From the NCBI GenBank assembly GCA_016190245.1, contig JACPQY010000060.1:62001-126000 (forward strand): DNA of 64,000 nt, read 5' to 3'. A program made the position numbers and the translations under genes. This document shows, piece after piece, positions 8,605 to 16,800 of the stretch. Position 1 is the stretch's first letter. Each line of letters starts with the position of its first letter. This DNA comes from Nitrospirota bacterium (GTDB lineage Bacteria > JACPQY01). The notes under the pieces were generated by a model that searched no databases, was not told the origin of the DNA, and saw only the letters and a list, made by a program, of their open reading frames with translations.

Positions 8605-9203
8605 AGGCCGCGGAGAGCGTCCTGGTCCTGCGCGCGCGAGGGTTTCCGCCCCTGAGGATGGTTTCCAGCCCGCGGGGTGTGCGGCGCATCGAGTTCCTCC
8701 CCGAGAGCCCTCACCATCTAACTGTGAGGGAGAGGGAATCCCCTCTCCTCGCAGAGTCCGCCGGCAGGCGGATGCGCCCCACGGCGCGAGAGAGGGTTAG
8801 GGTGTGGAGTTCAGAGGCCGCCGCGATCGCCCGGCTGCTCAACCGCTATTTCAAGGGAGGGAAGCCGAATCTTCGTCGCGCGCCGGCGGACACTCGCGGC
8901 ATGTCCCCCTTCCAATTGGGCGTGCTCCGGGCCGCGCAAGCGATTCCTTATGGTGAGGTCCGATCCTACGGATGGGTGGCGGCCCGGATCGGCCGGCCCC
9001 GCGCGGCGCGTGCCGTCGGTCGCGCCCTCGCGACCAACCCCTTGCCATTGGTTTTCCCCTGTCATCGCGTCGTGGCCTCGGATGGGTCGCTGGGCGGTTT
9101 CTCCTCCGGCCTGGCCGTGAAGCGAAAGCTGCTTGCCCTGGAAGGCGCGCGCGGCCTTAGGTATAATAGGACGCCAAATGGCAGACTCAATACCGAAATC
9201 TGA
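8601..9203 (+). CDS. Methylated-DNA-protein cysteine methyltransferase (MGMT/Ogt family) carrying a repeat-encoded insertion
   Basis: Suicide repair protein that takes alkyl groups from O6-guanine onto its own cysteine. The catalytic domain is at the C-terminus: SPFQLGVLRAAQAIPYGEVRSYG, then the active-site PCHRVVASDGSLGGFSSG. The GTG start (8601) overlaps the HAD stop by 4 nt, which decides it over the longer track ORF. 200 residues. Residues of about 36-68 (SPHHLTVRERESPLLAE and onward) are encoded by a palindromic repeat (8708-8804) that stays in frame; normal homologs have a short loop before the RYFKGG helix. The 3' end overlaps the next gene by 26 nt and contains that gene's -10 box. 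Confidence 0.85.
   Translation: MKAAESVLVLRARGFPPLRMVSSPRGVRRIEFLPESPHHLTVRERESPLLAESAGRRMRPTARERVRVWSSEAAAIARLLNRYFKGGKPNLRRAPADTRGMSPFQLGVLRAAQAIPYGEVRSYGWVAARIGRPRAARAVGRALATNPLPLVFPCHRVVASDGSLGGFSSGLAVKRKLLALEGARGLRYNRTPNGRLNTEI
8708..8804. repeat. Palindromic repeat (CCCTCACC...GGTTAGGGTG family R5) inside the MGMT gene
   Basis: Starts CCCTCACCATCTAACTG and ends GAGGGTTAGGGTG. Internal arms GAGGGAGAGGG and CCCCTCTCCTC can pair. It holds the hairpin TCCGCC-GGCA-GGCGGA (8757-8772). A related element lies at 54303-54400, also inside a coding sequence. Confidence 0.7.
9162..9167 (+). promoter_or_regulatory. -10 box TATAAT, 10 nt before a start codon
   Basis: TATAAT inside the MGMT 3' end, followed by 10 nt and then the ATG at 9178. 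No clear -35. Suggests a leaderless transcript for the next gene. Confidence 0.5.
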
Positions 9204-9816
9204 ACTCAAGGCCAGGATCCAACAACTCGCTGAGCGGGCGCAGGGGATGCATTGGCGCGAGATCCGGCGCATGGACCCCGTGCTCTTCGACGAGATCAAG
9301 CGCCGCTACGGGAGTCTCAAGCGCGCGTTCGCGCGACTCGGGATAGATGTGAGGATGAAGGGCGGTGGCCGGCAGAAGGGGCCATACAAGTGGACACGCG
9401 AGTCCGTTCTGGAGCACCTTCGCAATCTCGTGGCCGGGCGGGATTCCATCGAGGTGATGGAGATCTACCGATCGGGCGCGTATCTCTACAAGAAAACGAT
9501 CCAGTATTTTGGGAGCGTCGAGGCGGCGCTCAGGGAGGACCCGGCGCTGCAGAATGTGAGGCTGATTCGGCGGGAGAAAGGGCGCAAGCCCGTCCCGCTC
9601 TCGAAGGAAACGAAGCAGATGCTGGAGAACCTTTGGAGAGGTGCGATGGATTCCGAGGGGGCAGGGGGCGAACGCCAGGTCTCGGATTCGGAGCTGCTCA
9701 GGTCCTACATCGAGGCGTATTCCAACCCCGACGAGGCAGCCCAATTCCTGAAGATCAGTCCGGATGAGCTTCGGCGTCGTCTCTCGCGTTCCAGCCCCCA
9801 GGCCGGCCCGAGCTGA
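9178..9816 (+). CDS. Putative DNA-binding protein with homing-endonuclease-associated-type repeats and a C-terminal HTH
   Basis: 212 residues, soluble, no enzyme motif. Two helical repeats can be seen: HWREIRRMDPVLFDEIKRRYGS ending LKRAFARLGID (about 25-57), and WTRESVLEHLRNLVAG ending IQYFGSVEAAL (about 69-120). The pattern Trp...(R/Q)(Y/F)(F/G)GS...A resembles the HNHR homeodomain-like repeat found next to homing endonucleases and in stand-alone regulators. The end (EAYSNPDEAAQFLKISPDELRRR) looks like a Fis-type helix-turn-helix. I start at the ATG at 9178 just behind a TATAAT box; the track ORF extends 15 codons upstream. A regulatory role is inferred only. Confidence 0.6.
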   Translation: MADSIPKSELKARIQQLAERAQGMHWREIRRMDPVLFDEIKRRYGSLKRAFARLGIDVRMKGGGRQKGPYKWTRESVLEHLRNLVAGRDSIEVMEIYRSGAYLYKKTIQYFGSVEAALREDPALQNVRLIRREKGRKPVPLSKETKQMLENLWRGAMDSEGAGGERQVSDSELLRSYIEAYSNPDEAAQFLKISPDELRRRLSRSSPQAGPS

Positions 9817-9822
9817 TCCCGG

Positions 9823-9845
9823 CCTTGCCTTTCCTGCCGGCAAGG
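9823..9845. terminator. Possible intrinsic terminator or end-of-gene hairpin
   Basis: CCTTGCC (9823-9829) pairs with GGCAAGG (9839-9845) across a 9-nt loop, 7 bp after the stop of the upstream gene. There is no T-run after it, so it may be only a hairpin. Confidence 0.35.
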
Positions 9846-9889
9846 TCCATGGGTTCTGCGGGTCGGACGACGCGCCCAGAACCGCGCAC

Positions 9890-10107
9890 CCTTCGACAAT
9901 CCACCTATGGCGGACAGGGTGAGCGGAACGCGTCCTTACGCCGACGAGAGAGCCCGCTCGTGGTGAGCGTGCCGTGTAATGCGCAGGCCATCCCATGCCA
10001 CGGAGGGCATGGGACCATGAGTAGATGCGGGCCAGGATGGCCCGCGCATAACAAGGTCCTGGCCTGCGTTCGTCTCACGGCACCAGGACTCCTTGTCCAG
10101 GTGTCGA
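9890..10107. repeat. Non-coding spacer with three palindromic elements (families R4 and R2)
   Basis: The 335-bp gap 9817-10151 holds no convincing gene. It contains CCTTCGACAATCCACC-tatGGCGGACAGG (9890-9918), the inverted partner of 36235-36263. A perfect hairpin CCCATGCC...GGCATGGG (9992-10013) follows, then GCGGGCCAGGATGGCCCGC (10027-10045) and GGCACCAGGACTCC...GTGTCGA (10079-10107). The last two match, in inverted orientation, the element at 13692-13750. Confidence 0.65.
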
Positions 10108-10151
10108 ACCACGAGAAAACCCGCGACACCCTGCCTCGGACCGCCTAGCCC

Positions 10152-10658
10152 ATGGGATCAGAAGAGGTCATCCTCCGACTGAAGAAAACGATTCCCCTGT
10201 TTCGGGATTTCGCGGACGCGGAGGTGGTGGCGCTGCTCAAGCACGCCAAGGTTCAGAATTTTCTCCAGAACCAGGTGATTTTTCGCGAGAAGGACCCGGG
10301 ACATTGCATGTACCTGATCATGTCCGGCGAGGTGAAGATTCATCGCCGGACGCCGGGGGGGGCTGAACAGATCCTCGCCGTACTCCCGGCGGGAAACTAC
10401 TTCGGCGAGATGGCGATCATTGATGGCTCTCCCCGCTCGGCCCAGGCATCGGCACGTGTGGATTCCGCACTCATGATTCTGGATGAGGAGACCCTCAACG
10501 TGACCGAGGCCGGCCTTGTGATCAAGCTGTTCAAGAGCTTCGCGAGGGTCCTCACCGAGCGGCTGAGAGCGGTCAACCTTCAGGTGAAGGAGTTGACGGA
10601 GCGGCTTGAGGCGAAGCCCAAGTCGGCGGGGGACAAGCCGACCGAGCAGGCGGCGTAG
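10152..10658 (+). CDS. Stand-alone cyclic-nucleotide-binding-domain protein
   Basis: 168 residues: one cNMP-binding beta-roll (about 15-125) and a short helical C-terminus. The phosphate-binding cassette is FGEMAIIDGSPRSAQASA, close to the Crp/Fnr consensus. There is no helix-turn-helix after the domain (the tail KELTERLEAKPKSAGDKP is charged), so it is not a Crp-type transcription factor; it more likely senses or relays a nucleotide signal by protein contact. ATG start at 10152 follows the long repeat-filled spacer. The next genes run the same way but are separated by 82 bp. Confidence 0.8.
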   Translation: MGSEEVILRLKKTIPLFRDFADAEVVALLKHAKVQNFLQNQVIFREKDPGHCMYLIMSGEVKIHRRTPGGAEQILAVLPAGNYFGEMAIIDGSPRSAQASARVDSALMILDEETLNVTEAGLVIKLFKSFARVLTERLRAVNLQVKELTERLEAKPKSAGDKPTEQAA

Positions 10659-10740
10659 CCGGGGTGAGGCGAGAGTCCACATGCGTGGTTCTGGCGGCCG
10701 AAGGTCGCGGGTCACGGCCCCTCGGAGGGCGGAGGCACTC

Positions 10741-11238
10741 GTGAGTTCACTCCCCGCTGTGGCTCCAGAGGAGACCGAAACGGTTCCGCCCCCGGCGGCG
10801 GCCGGCCCCCTCTCCACGCTTTCAGAGGCCGAGCGCCGGATCATCCTCGCGTTCGCGGAGGCCGCCATTCCCCCCGTTCGCGGACTCTCTATTTCAACCA
10901 CGCATGTCCAGCACAAGTGGCTCTCGAAATTCGAAGATCTTCTCGCTCGAATGCCTCGCGAGCAACGGCGCGGAATCCGATCGCTCCTCCGTCTGATCGA
11001 ATACTCGCCTCTCATTTTCTCGTTGCGGCCGGCCCGGTTTTCGCGATTGCCTCTCGAGGAGCGGGAGCGCCAGCTTCAGGGCTGGGAGGGCAGCCATTGG
11101 CTGGTTCGCCGGCTGCTTCTCCTCGCACTCAAGGCCATCGTGGCCATGTGCTACACGAGCGTCGAGGAGGTGGCCGCGAGCCTGGGCTACGCGCGGGACT
11201 GCCTCTCGCACCACCGGTCGGACCTGCCCCGCACGTGA
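10741..11238 (+). CDS. Gluconate-2-dehydrogenase-subunit-3-like small subunit of a GMC dehydrogenase
   Basis: 165 residues from a GTG that has a good Shine-Dalgarno (GGAGG) in front; an ATG 20 codons upstream (10681) is the alternative. The helical pattern TLSEAERRIILAFAEAAIPP, the middle SLLRLIEYSPLIFSL, and FSRLPLEERERQLQGW is that of the small subunit that accompanies membrane-bound or periplasmic GMC dehydrogenases. Its stop overlaps the GMC start by 4 nt (GTGA), which strongly supports a complex. No twin-arginine signal is evident, so export is not shown. Assignment rests on pattern plus neighbour. Confidence 0.65.
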   Translation: MSSLPAVAPEETETVPPPAAAGPLSTLSEAERRIILAFAEAAIPPVRGLSISTTHVQHKWLSKFEDLLARMPREQRRGIRSLLRLIEYSPLIFSLRPARFSRLPLEERERQLQGWEGSHWLVRRLLLLALKAIVAMCYTSVEEVAASLGYARDCLSHHRSDLPRT

Positions 11239-12758
11239 TCGTCACCGGTCGCGACATCCACGGCGACCTCCGGATCGAAACGGAGGTGTGCGTCATCGGT
11301 TCCGGAGCGGGCGGTGCCGTGATGGCCAAGGAACTGCGCGAGGCCGGGCTCGAGGTGGTCGTTCTGGAGGAGGGGGGACACTTCACGCGGGCCGATTTCA
11401 ACCGCGAGCCGTTCGACATGACCCGCCTGATGTACCGCGACGGCGGAGCCACCGCGACGATCGGATTCCCGCCCGTTCTCTTGCCGCTCGGGCGCACGGT
11501 GGGCGGGTCGACCACCATCAACTCCGGGACCTGTTTCCGGACGCCGGACTACGTCCTCGATCGGTGGGAGCGCGAGCTGGGGTTGGCTGACACCTCGCCA
11601 CGAACGATGGAACGCTTCTTCGACCGGGTCGAGAAGATCCAGAAGATCGGCGAGGTGCGCGAGGAGCTGATCGGTCGAAATGCCGAGTTGGTCCGACGGG
11701 GAGCCCAACGCCTGGGCTACAGCCACGGCACCCTGAAACGAAACGTCAACGAGAACTGCCGGGGGTGCGGCGTGTGCTGTTTCGGCTGCCCCTCCGACGC
11801 GAAGATGGGGATGCACCTGACGTACATCCCCGCCGGAGTGGGCCTGGGCATGAAGGTTTACGCGCACTGCCGGGTGGAGCGCCTCGCGATGCGCGACGGC
11901 CGCCTCGAATCGGTCGAGGGAACCGTGCTGGATGCCGTCACCCGGCGGCCCAAGCACCGCCTGCATGTCCGCGCGCGCGTGTTCGTGCTTTCCGGCGGGA
12001 CGATCATGACCCCGTACCTGCTCTTGAGAAACGGTCTGTTCAACTCGAGCGGACAAGTCGGTCGCAACCTCACGATCCATCCGGCCGTCCGCGTGCAGGC
12101 CCTTTTCGATGAGGATGTTTACGGCTGGCGCGGCGTGCCTCAGAGCTACTTCGTGGACCAATTCAAGGACCTCGGCATCATGATGGAAGGCGCGCACGGC
12201 CCACCTTCCTTGATGTGTACGTCCGTGCCGTTCATCGGGCGCAAGTACGCGGATCTGCTGGCGCGCATCCGGAACCTTGCAGCCTTTGGCGTGATGGTGT
12301 CGGACACGACCCGCGGCCGTGTCCACGCCTGGGCCCGTCGGCCCGTGATGATCTACCAGATCAACCGCTACGACACGGACCGACTGGCGAAGGGTCTGCT
12401 CGAACTGAGCCGGATCTTCTTCGCCGCGGGCGCCCGAGAGGTGTATCCCACGCTCCACAACCTGCCGATCCTGCGCTCCCCGGACGAGCTGGTGAAACTG
12501 GAACGGATGAAGATCAAGCGCCGGTTCCTCGAGATGTCGGCCTTCCACCCGCTGGGCACCTGCCGGATGGGGAAGGACCCGCGGACGTCGGTGGTGGACA
12601 CGTATGGGAAAGTGCATGATGCGAAGAATGCCTTCATTTCGGACGGGAGCATTTTCCCGACGTCACTTGGCGTGAACCCGCAGGAGACGATCATGGCGTT
12701 TTCCACGCGAAACGCCGAGTACCTCGCCCACAACTTCCGCCGCTTCGCGAACGCCTGA
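11235..12758 (+). CDS. GMC-family FAD oxidoreductase, long-chain-alcohol-oxidase-like, with a Cys-rich motif
   Basis: 507 residues from the GTG that overlaps the small-subunit stop; the track ORF's upstream part is a shadow. FAD-binding CVIGSGAGGAVMAKEL at the N-terminus, GGSTTINSGTCF further on, and C-terminal FHPLGTCRMG with catalytic-type His and VNPQETIMAFSTRNAEYLA. Between about 170 and 190 it carries CRGCGVCCFGCPSD, a ferredoxin-like cysteine cluster seen in the long-chain-alcohol-oxidase/cholesterol-oxidase-like branch of GMC enzymes. It probably oxidises a lipid alcohol or sterol-like substrate and passes electrons on through the small subunit. Substrate is inferred. Confidence 0.85.
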   Translation: MIVTGRDIHGDLRIETEVCVIGSGAGGAVMAKELREAGLEVVVLEEGGHFTRADFNREPFDMTRLMYRDGGATATIGFPPVLLPLGRTVGGSTTINSGTCFRTPDYVLDRWERELGLADTSPRTMERFFDRVEKIQKIGEVREELIGRNAELVRRGAQRLGYSHGTLKRNVNENCRGCGVCCFGCPSDAKMGMHLTYIPAGVGLGMKVYAHCRVERLAMRDGRLESVEGTVLDAVTRRPKHRLHVRARVFVLSGGTIMTPYLLLRNGLFNSSGQVGRNLTIHPAVRVQALFDEDVYGWRGVPQSYFVDQFKDLGIMMEGAHGPPSLMCTSVPFIGRKYADLLARIRNLAAFGVMVSDTTRGRVHAWARRPVMIYQINRYDTDRLAKGLLELSRIFFAAGAREVYPTLHNLPILRSPDELVKLERMKIKRRFLEMSAFHPLGTCRMGKDPRTSVVDTYGKVHDAKNAFISDGSIFPTSLGVNPQETIMAFSTRNAEYLAHNFRRFANA

Positions 12759-12913
12759 AGACGAGTGCGGGCGCTGTCCCCCCGGCCTGTCGGGGGTCTG
12801 GCAGCCGGCGGTCTTGAAACACGTTCTCACGTGTGGAGCATCGCCGGCGCGTGGCATTCGCCGGCGAAGGCGTCTACAATGCCGGCACACGTACAAGGAG
12901 CAAGGAGGGAAGC

Positions 12914-13672
12914 GTGGCCAACATCAATGTGGAGAAGCGAGGCGCGGTTCTCCGACTGACCTTCAACCGCCCCGAGGCCCTCAACGCCGTGAACCAGGCG
13001 ACGATCGGCGAACTCGAACACGCCGTGGGGAGTCTTCGTGACGACCCGGATGTGCGCGTCGCGATCCTGACGGGGTCCGGCGAAAAGGCTTTCGTGGCGG
13101 GGGCCGACATCCGTGAACTTCCCGTGGGCGATGTGCTGAAGTCCAGGCCTTTCGCCGAGCGCATGCAGCGCCTCACGCGCGACTTGGAAACGTGCGGGAA
13201 GCCCGTCATCGCGGCCGTAAACGGCTACGCGCTCGGCGGCGGGATGGAGATCGTCCTCGCCTGCACCATCCGCCTCGCCTCGGAGAAGGCGAAGTTCGGA
13301 CTCCCCGAGATCAACCTGGGCATCATGCCGGGCTGGGGAGGCACGCAGCGGCTTTCCCGGATCGTCGGCGTCGGCCGCGCGCTCGCGTGGACGCTCACCG
13401 GAGATCACATCTCCGCGCAGGAAGCCCTTCAGATGGGACTCGTGGCAAAGGTTGTGCCCCCGGAGCGACTCCAGCCGGAGGCAGACGAATGGGCGGATCG
13501 GCTCGTGAAGAAGAGCGCGCCGGCCCTCCAATGCATCATGCAGGCCGTGCGGGCCAGCGCCGAACTTCCCATTGATCGGGGTCTCGAACTGGAAGCGAAC
13601 TTGCTCTCGCTCCTGTTGGCCACACCGGAGGCGGCCGAAGGCATCCGGGCGTTTTTGGAGAAGAGAAAGTAG
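12914..13672 (+). CDS. Enoyl-CoA hydratase/isomerase (crotonase family)
   Basis: 252 residues. Oxyanion-hole motifs are FVAGADIREL and NGYALGGGMEIVLACT; the two catalytic glutamates of true hydratases are both present (GGGMEIV and FGLPEINLGIMPGWGGTQRL). It should hydrate trans-2-enoyl-CoA in fatty-acid or related catabolism. The GTG start at 12914 is picked because GGAGG lies 6 nt before it; the track ORF starts 27 codons upstream in non-conserved sequence. It follows the GMC gene after 155 bp that hold two GC hairpins (CCCCCG...CGGGGG at 12779-12796; GCCGGCG inverted further on). Confidence 0.93.
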   Translation: MANINVEKRGAVLRLTFNRPEALNAVNQATIGELEHAVGSLRDDPDVRVAILTGSGEKAFVAGADIRELPVGDVLKSRPFAERMQRLTRDLETCGKPVIAAVNGYALGGGMEIVLACTIRLASEKAKFGLPEINLGIMPGWGGTQRLSRIVGVGRALAWTLTGDHISAQEALQMGLVAKVVPPERLQPEADEWADRLVKKSAPALQCIMQAVRASAELPIDRGLELEANLLSLLLATPEAAEGIRAFLEKRK

Positions 13673-13691
13673 GCGCGTCCGAATGAACGTC

Positions 13692-13750
13692 TCGACACCT
13701 GGGCAAGGAGCCCTGGTGCCACGAAATGAAAGCAGGCCAGGATGGCCTGC
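13692..13750. repeat. Dispersed palindromic repeat family R2, copy b
   Basis: Imperfect hairpin around CACCTGGGC-AAGGA-GCCCTGGTG (within 13692-13720), then the perfect palindrome GCAGGCC-AGGAT-GGCCTGC (13732-13750). Both parts occur in inverted order at 10027-10107. The rest of the gap to 13850 has a GTTCGAGCGGAGCGAAGC-type repeat fragment and no gene. Confidence 0.7.
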
Positions 13751-13850
13751 AATCAGCGTGGCAGGCTCGAAGAACACTGTTCGAGCGGAGCGAAGCGGAG
13801 TCGAGAATCCCAGAGATACGCCGCCGCACATTCCATGTTCCAGCCCGAAC

Positions 13851-16800
13851 GTGACGCCACGTTCCCGAACCTTGAACCGAGTTCTGTCGGCGCTGACCGT
13901 GGTGGGCCTCGGGCTCCTCGCCTCGTGCAGCGGCTTCACCGGATCGGGTGAGAGCGCCAAAGGGTTGTACAAGTCCAGGGACGCCATCGGTGGAACCGCC
14001 AACGGCGTTCGGGTGGTTTGGGACCCGCTGGCCAAGCCGGACGCGCGCGTCCCCTTCCCGAACGACCTTCTCACCCGCTTCGATCCCGATTCGCCCAGCG
14101 GTCTCCGGCTCAACTTCCCGCTCGATGCCACCACCGAACTCGAAAACGATACCCGGCGCGGTCTGAACGAATTGACCGGCTTCGGCACCTTTGCTCCCCT
14201 CCGTGTGCCCTTCGACGGGCCGATCGACGTCAAGACCGTCCGCTACAAGATCGAAGATCCCTCCAACTCGAACAATACGCTCTTCCTCATCCGGATCGGT
14301 GGCCCGAACGGTCCCGAGCCGGTCCCCATCGATCTGGGCGAGGGTTTTTTCCTCTACGATGCGAAGGGAGACCCAGAGGTGTTCTGGGCGAACGATCCCC
14401 TCGCGAAGTGGCCATCGTTCCTCTTAGCCCCCTACAACCGCGCGCTTTTCAACCTCGGTCGCCAGGATCCACCGGCCCTGCGCGAGACACTTCTCGCCGG
14501 AGAGGTGCCGGAGCTGTCCCCCTCCGTGGGAGACCGACACGAATACTTCGAGTATTCGACCAACACCCTTCTCTTCCGCCCTCTCGAACCTTTGGTGCCC
14601 CTGAGCAAGTACGCCGTGATCCTTACGACGCGGATCGCGGACCTCGATTCCAACCCGATCCGCTCGCCGTTCCCCTACGTGAATCACGCGCTCCAAAACG
14701 GCGACCTCCGGCCGGTCTGGGAGAAGCTGGATCGCTTCGGTCTCGCGCGCGACGAGGTGGCCTTCATGTGGTCGTTCACGACCCACTGCCCCTACTGCGA
14801 CCTCGTGGACATCCGGCGCGGTCTTGACGGCGAGGGGCCGTTTGCCGCCCTCCGCCAGAAGTTCCCTCCGCGAATACTCAACGTCTACGATCTCGGCGTC
14901 CGCGAACCGACCAATCCCCGGGACGTAAAGCTCATCGGCTTCACAAACCGCGAGGGGCTGGAGCGCGACGAGAATCCCTACACGCTGCATGCCGCCTTCC
15001 TGGCCGGGCTGATCAACGATGTCTTCAACGGGGCGCTCCAATCACTCGTGCAGGGGGCGATCGGCGGCGACGTGATCCCCATGGACTACCAGGCGTCCTT
15101 CCACAATCTCAACTACGTGCTCTTCGGCAGCTTCATCTCGCCCTCGCTCGTGGAGAACGAGCGAGGGGTGTTCACCATGGACGCGACCACAGGCCGCATC
15201 GATGCGCGGATGCCCGAGGACCCCTGGGATGGCGATCCCGGCATCCCGTTTCTCATTGCCGTGCCCAAGCCGACCCGCGAGAACAAGTGCGGCCCACCGC
15301 CCTACCCGGTGGTGATCTACGGGCATGGAAACACGGCCTCGAGCTTCACCGCGCTATTTCAGGCCAACTACCTCGCCCGCTACTGCATCGCCACGGCCGC
15401 GCTGGACTACTACGGCCACGGTCCGTTGTTCGATCTCTTCCGGCTGTTCGACAAGCTACCCGAAAACCCAACTTTGGATGATGTGCTCGTGACGCTGGAA
15501 CCCTTCGGGGTGGACGCGCAGCAGATAACCGAGACGGCCGGCATCGACGCCACACAGCTCGTGCCCACGATCCTCGCGGCCGCCCGCACGATTTTCAGCC
15601 AGAGCCTTTTCCCGATGCTGGACGTACCGACGGAAGGGCGGGAATACCGGACGCTTCACGACGTATCGCAGTCTCTGGAGGACGTGGGGCTGTTCAAGGC
15701 CCTCCTCTACTACGGCCGCTCCCACGACACGAACGGGGACGGCGTTCGCGATCAAGGGGACAGCTTCTTCGACGTGAATATCATGAAGACGCGCGACCAT
15801 TTCCGGCAGTCCGCGGTGGACGCGATGCAGTTCGCCCGCGTGATCAAGAATCTTTGCCGCGATCACAACGGGAACGGCCGGTTGGACCTGGATGAGGGGA
15901 ACTTCGATCGTGACGAAACGCCCCAGCCGGACGGCGTGATCGGGACGTGCGACGCCGGCGGACCGGGACACGAGATCTTCTACACGAGCACTTCGCTGGG
16001 CGGGATCATCGGGAGCCTGGTGACGGGGGCGGACCCGCTCATCACGCGTTCGGCCCTCACCGTCCCCGGCGGAGGCTTGGCCGACATCCTGGCGCGGACG
16101 ACCCTGGGCTCTGTGGCGCGCCGCGTCTATTTCGGCATCGTGGGGACAACCGTTGTTGGCCGCCCTGTGGAAGAGAACGGCCGGGGGCGGGAAGGGGTGA
16201 TCGGGCTATCGGTCAATGATGCGGGCGGCAAAGGCGCCACCGTGAAGTTGCGGGACCTGGCCTGCGAGCCGAGAGAGGCCTGCCTCCTCCCCGTTCAGGA
16301 TGGCGACACGGTTCTCCTGGTCAATCTGAGGTCCGGAGAGCAGCGCCGTGTGCGCGCCGGGCCGAGCGACGATCCCACGTCGAACTTCGCGGCCGGCGGA
16401 AACTTTTCGATGCGCGTGGCGGCCGATCCGGGGGATACCCTGCTCGTCACGCTGCCCGGCGGCCCAGACACCCCTCTCGCCTTCCCGGCAAGCGTCCTGC
16501 CGGCGCGCGCCTGCGAATACGTGACCACTCAAGGCGGTTGGCCCTGTGCCCAGTTCGTGGTGCGGAAAGGCCAGGAGGGGCTGGGGACCGATCGCAATTC
16601 CCCGCACCTGACCTTCCTCATCGGCATCGCGGAGACCGCGCTCGAGTCCGCCGATCCGATCGCCTACGCGCCTCTCTACAATCTGCGGCCGCTGCCTGAT
16701 TCCCCGGCGAAGAAGGTCGTCATCCAGGTCTCCACCGGCGATCTCACGGTGCCCATCAACGCGGGCGTTGCCTTGGGCCGCGCCGCGGGTTACGTGACCC

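Noticed and set aside
10741-10800. Twin-arginine signal on the GMC small subunit
   Set aside because: No RR-x-F-L-K motif followed by a hydrophobic core is visible in either start version.
13572-13850. Longer start for the giant lipoprotein
   Set aside because: The first 93 codons are repeat DNA and the preceding gene's 3' end; a lipoprotein signal begins at 13851.
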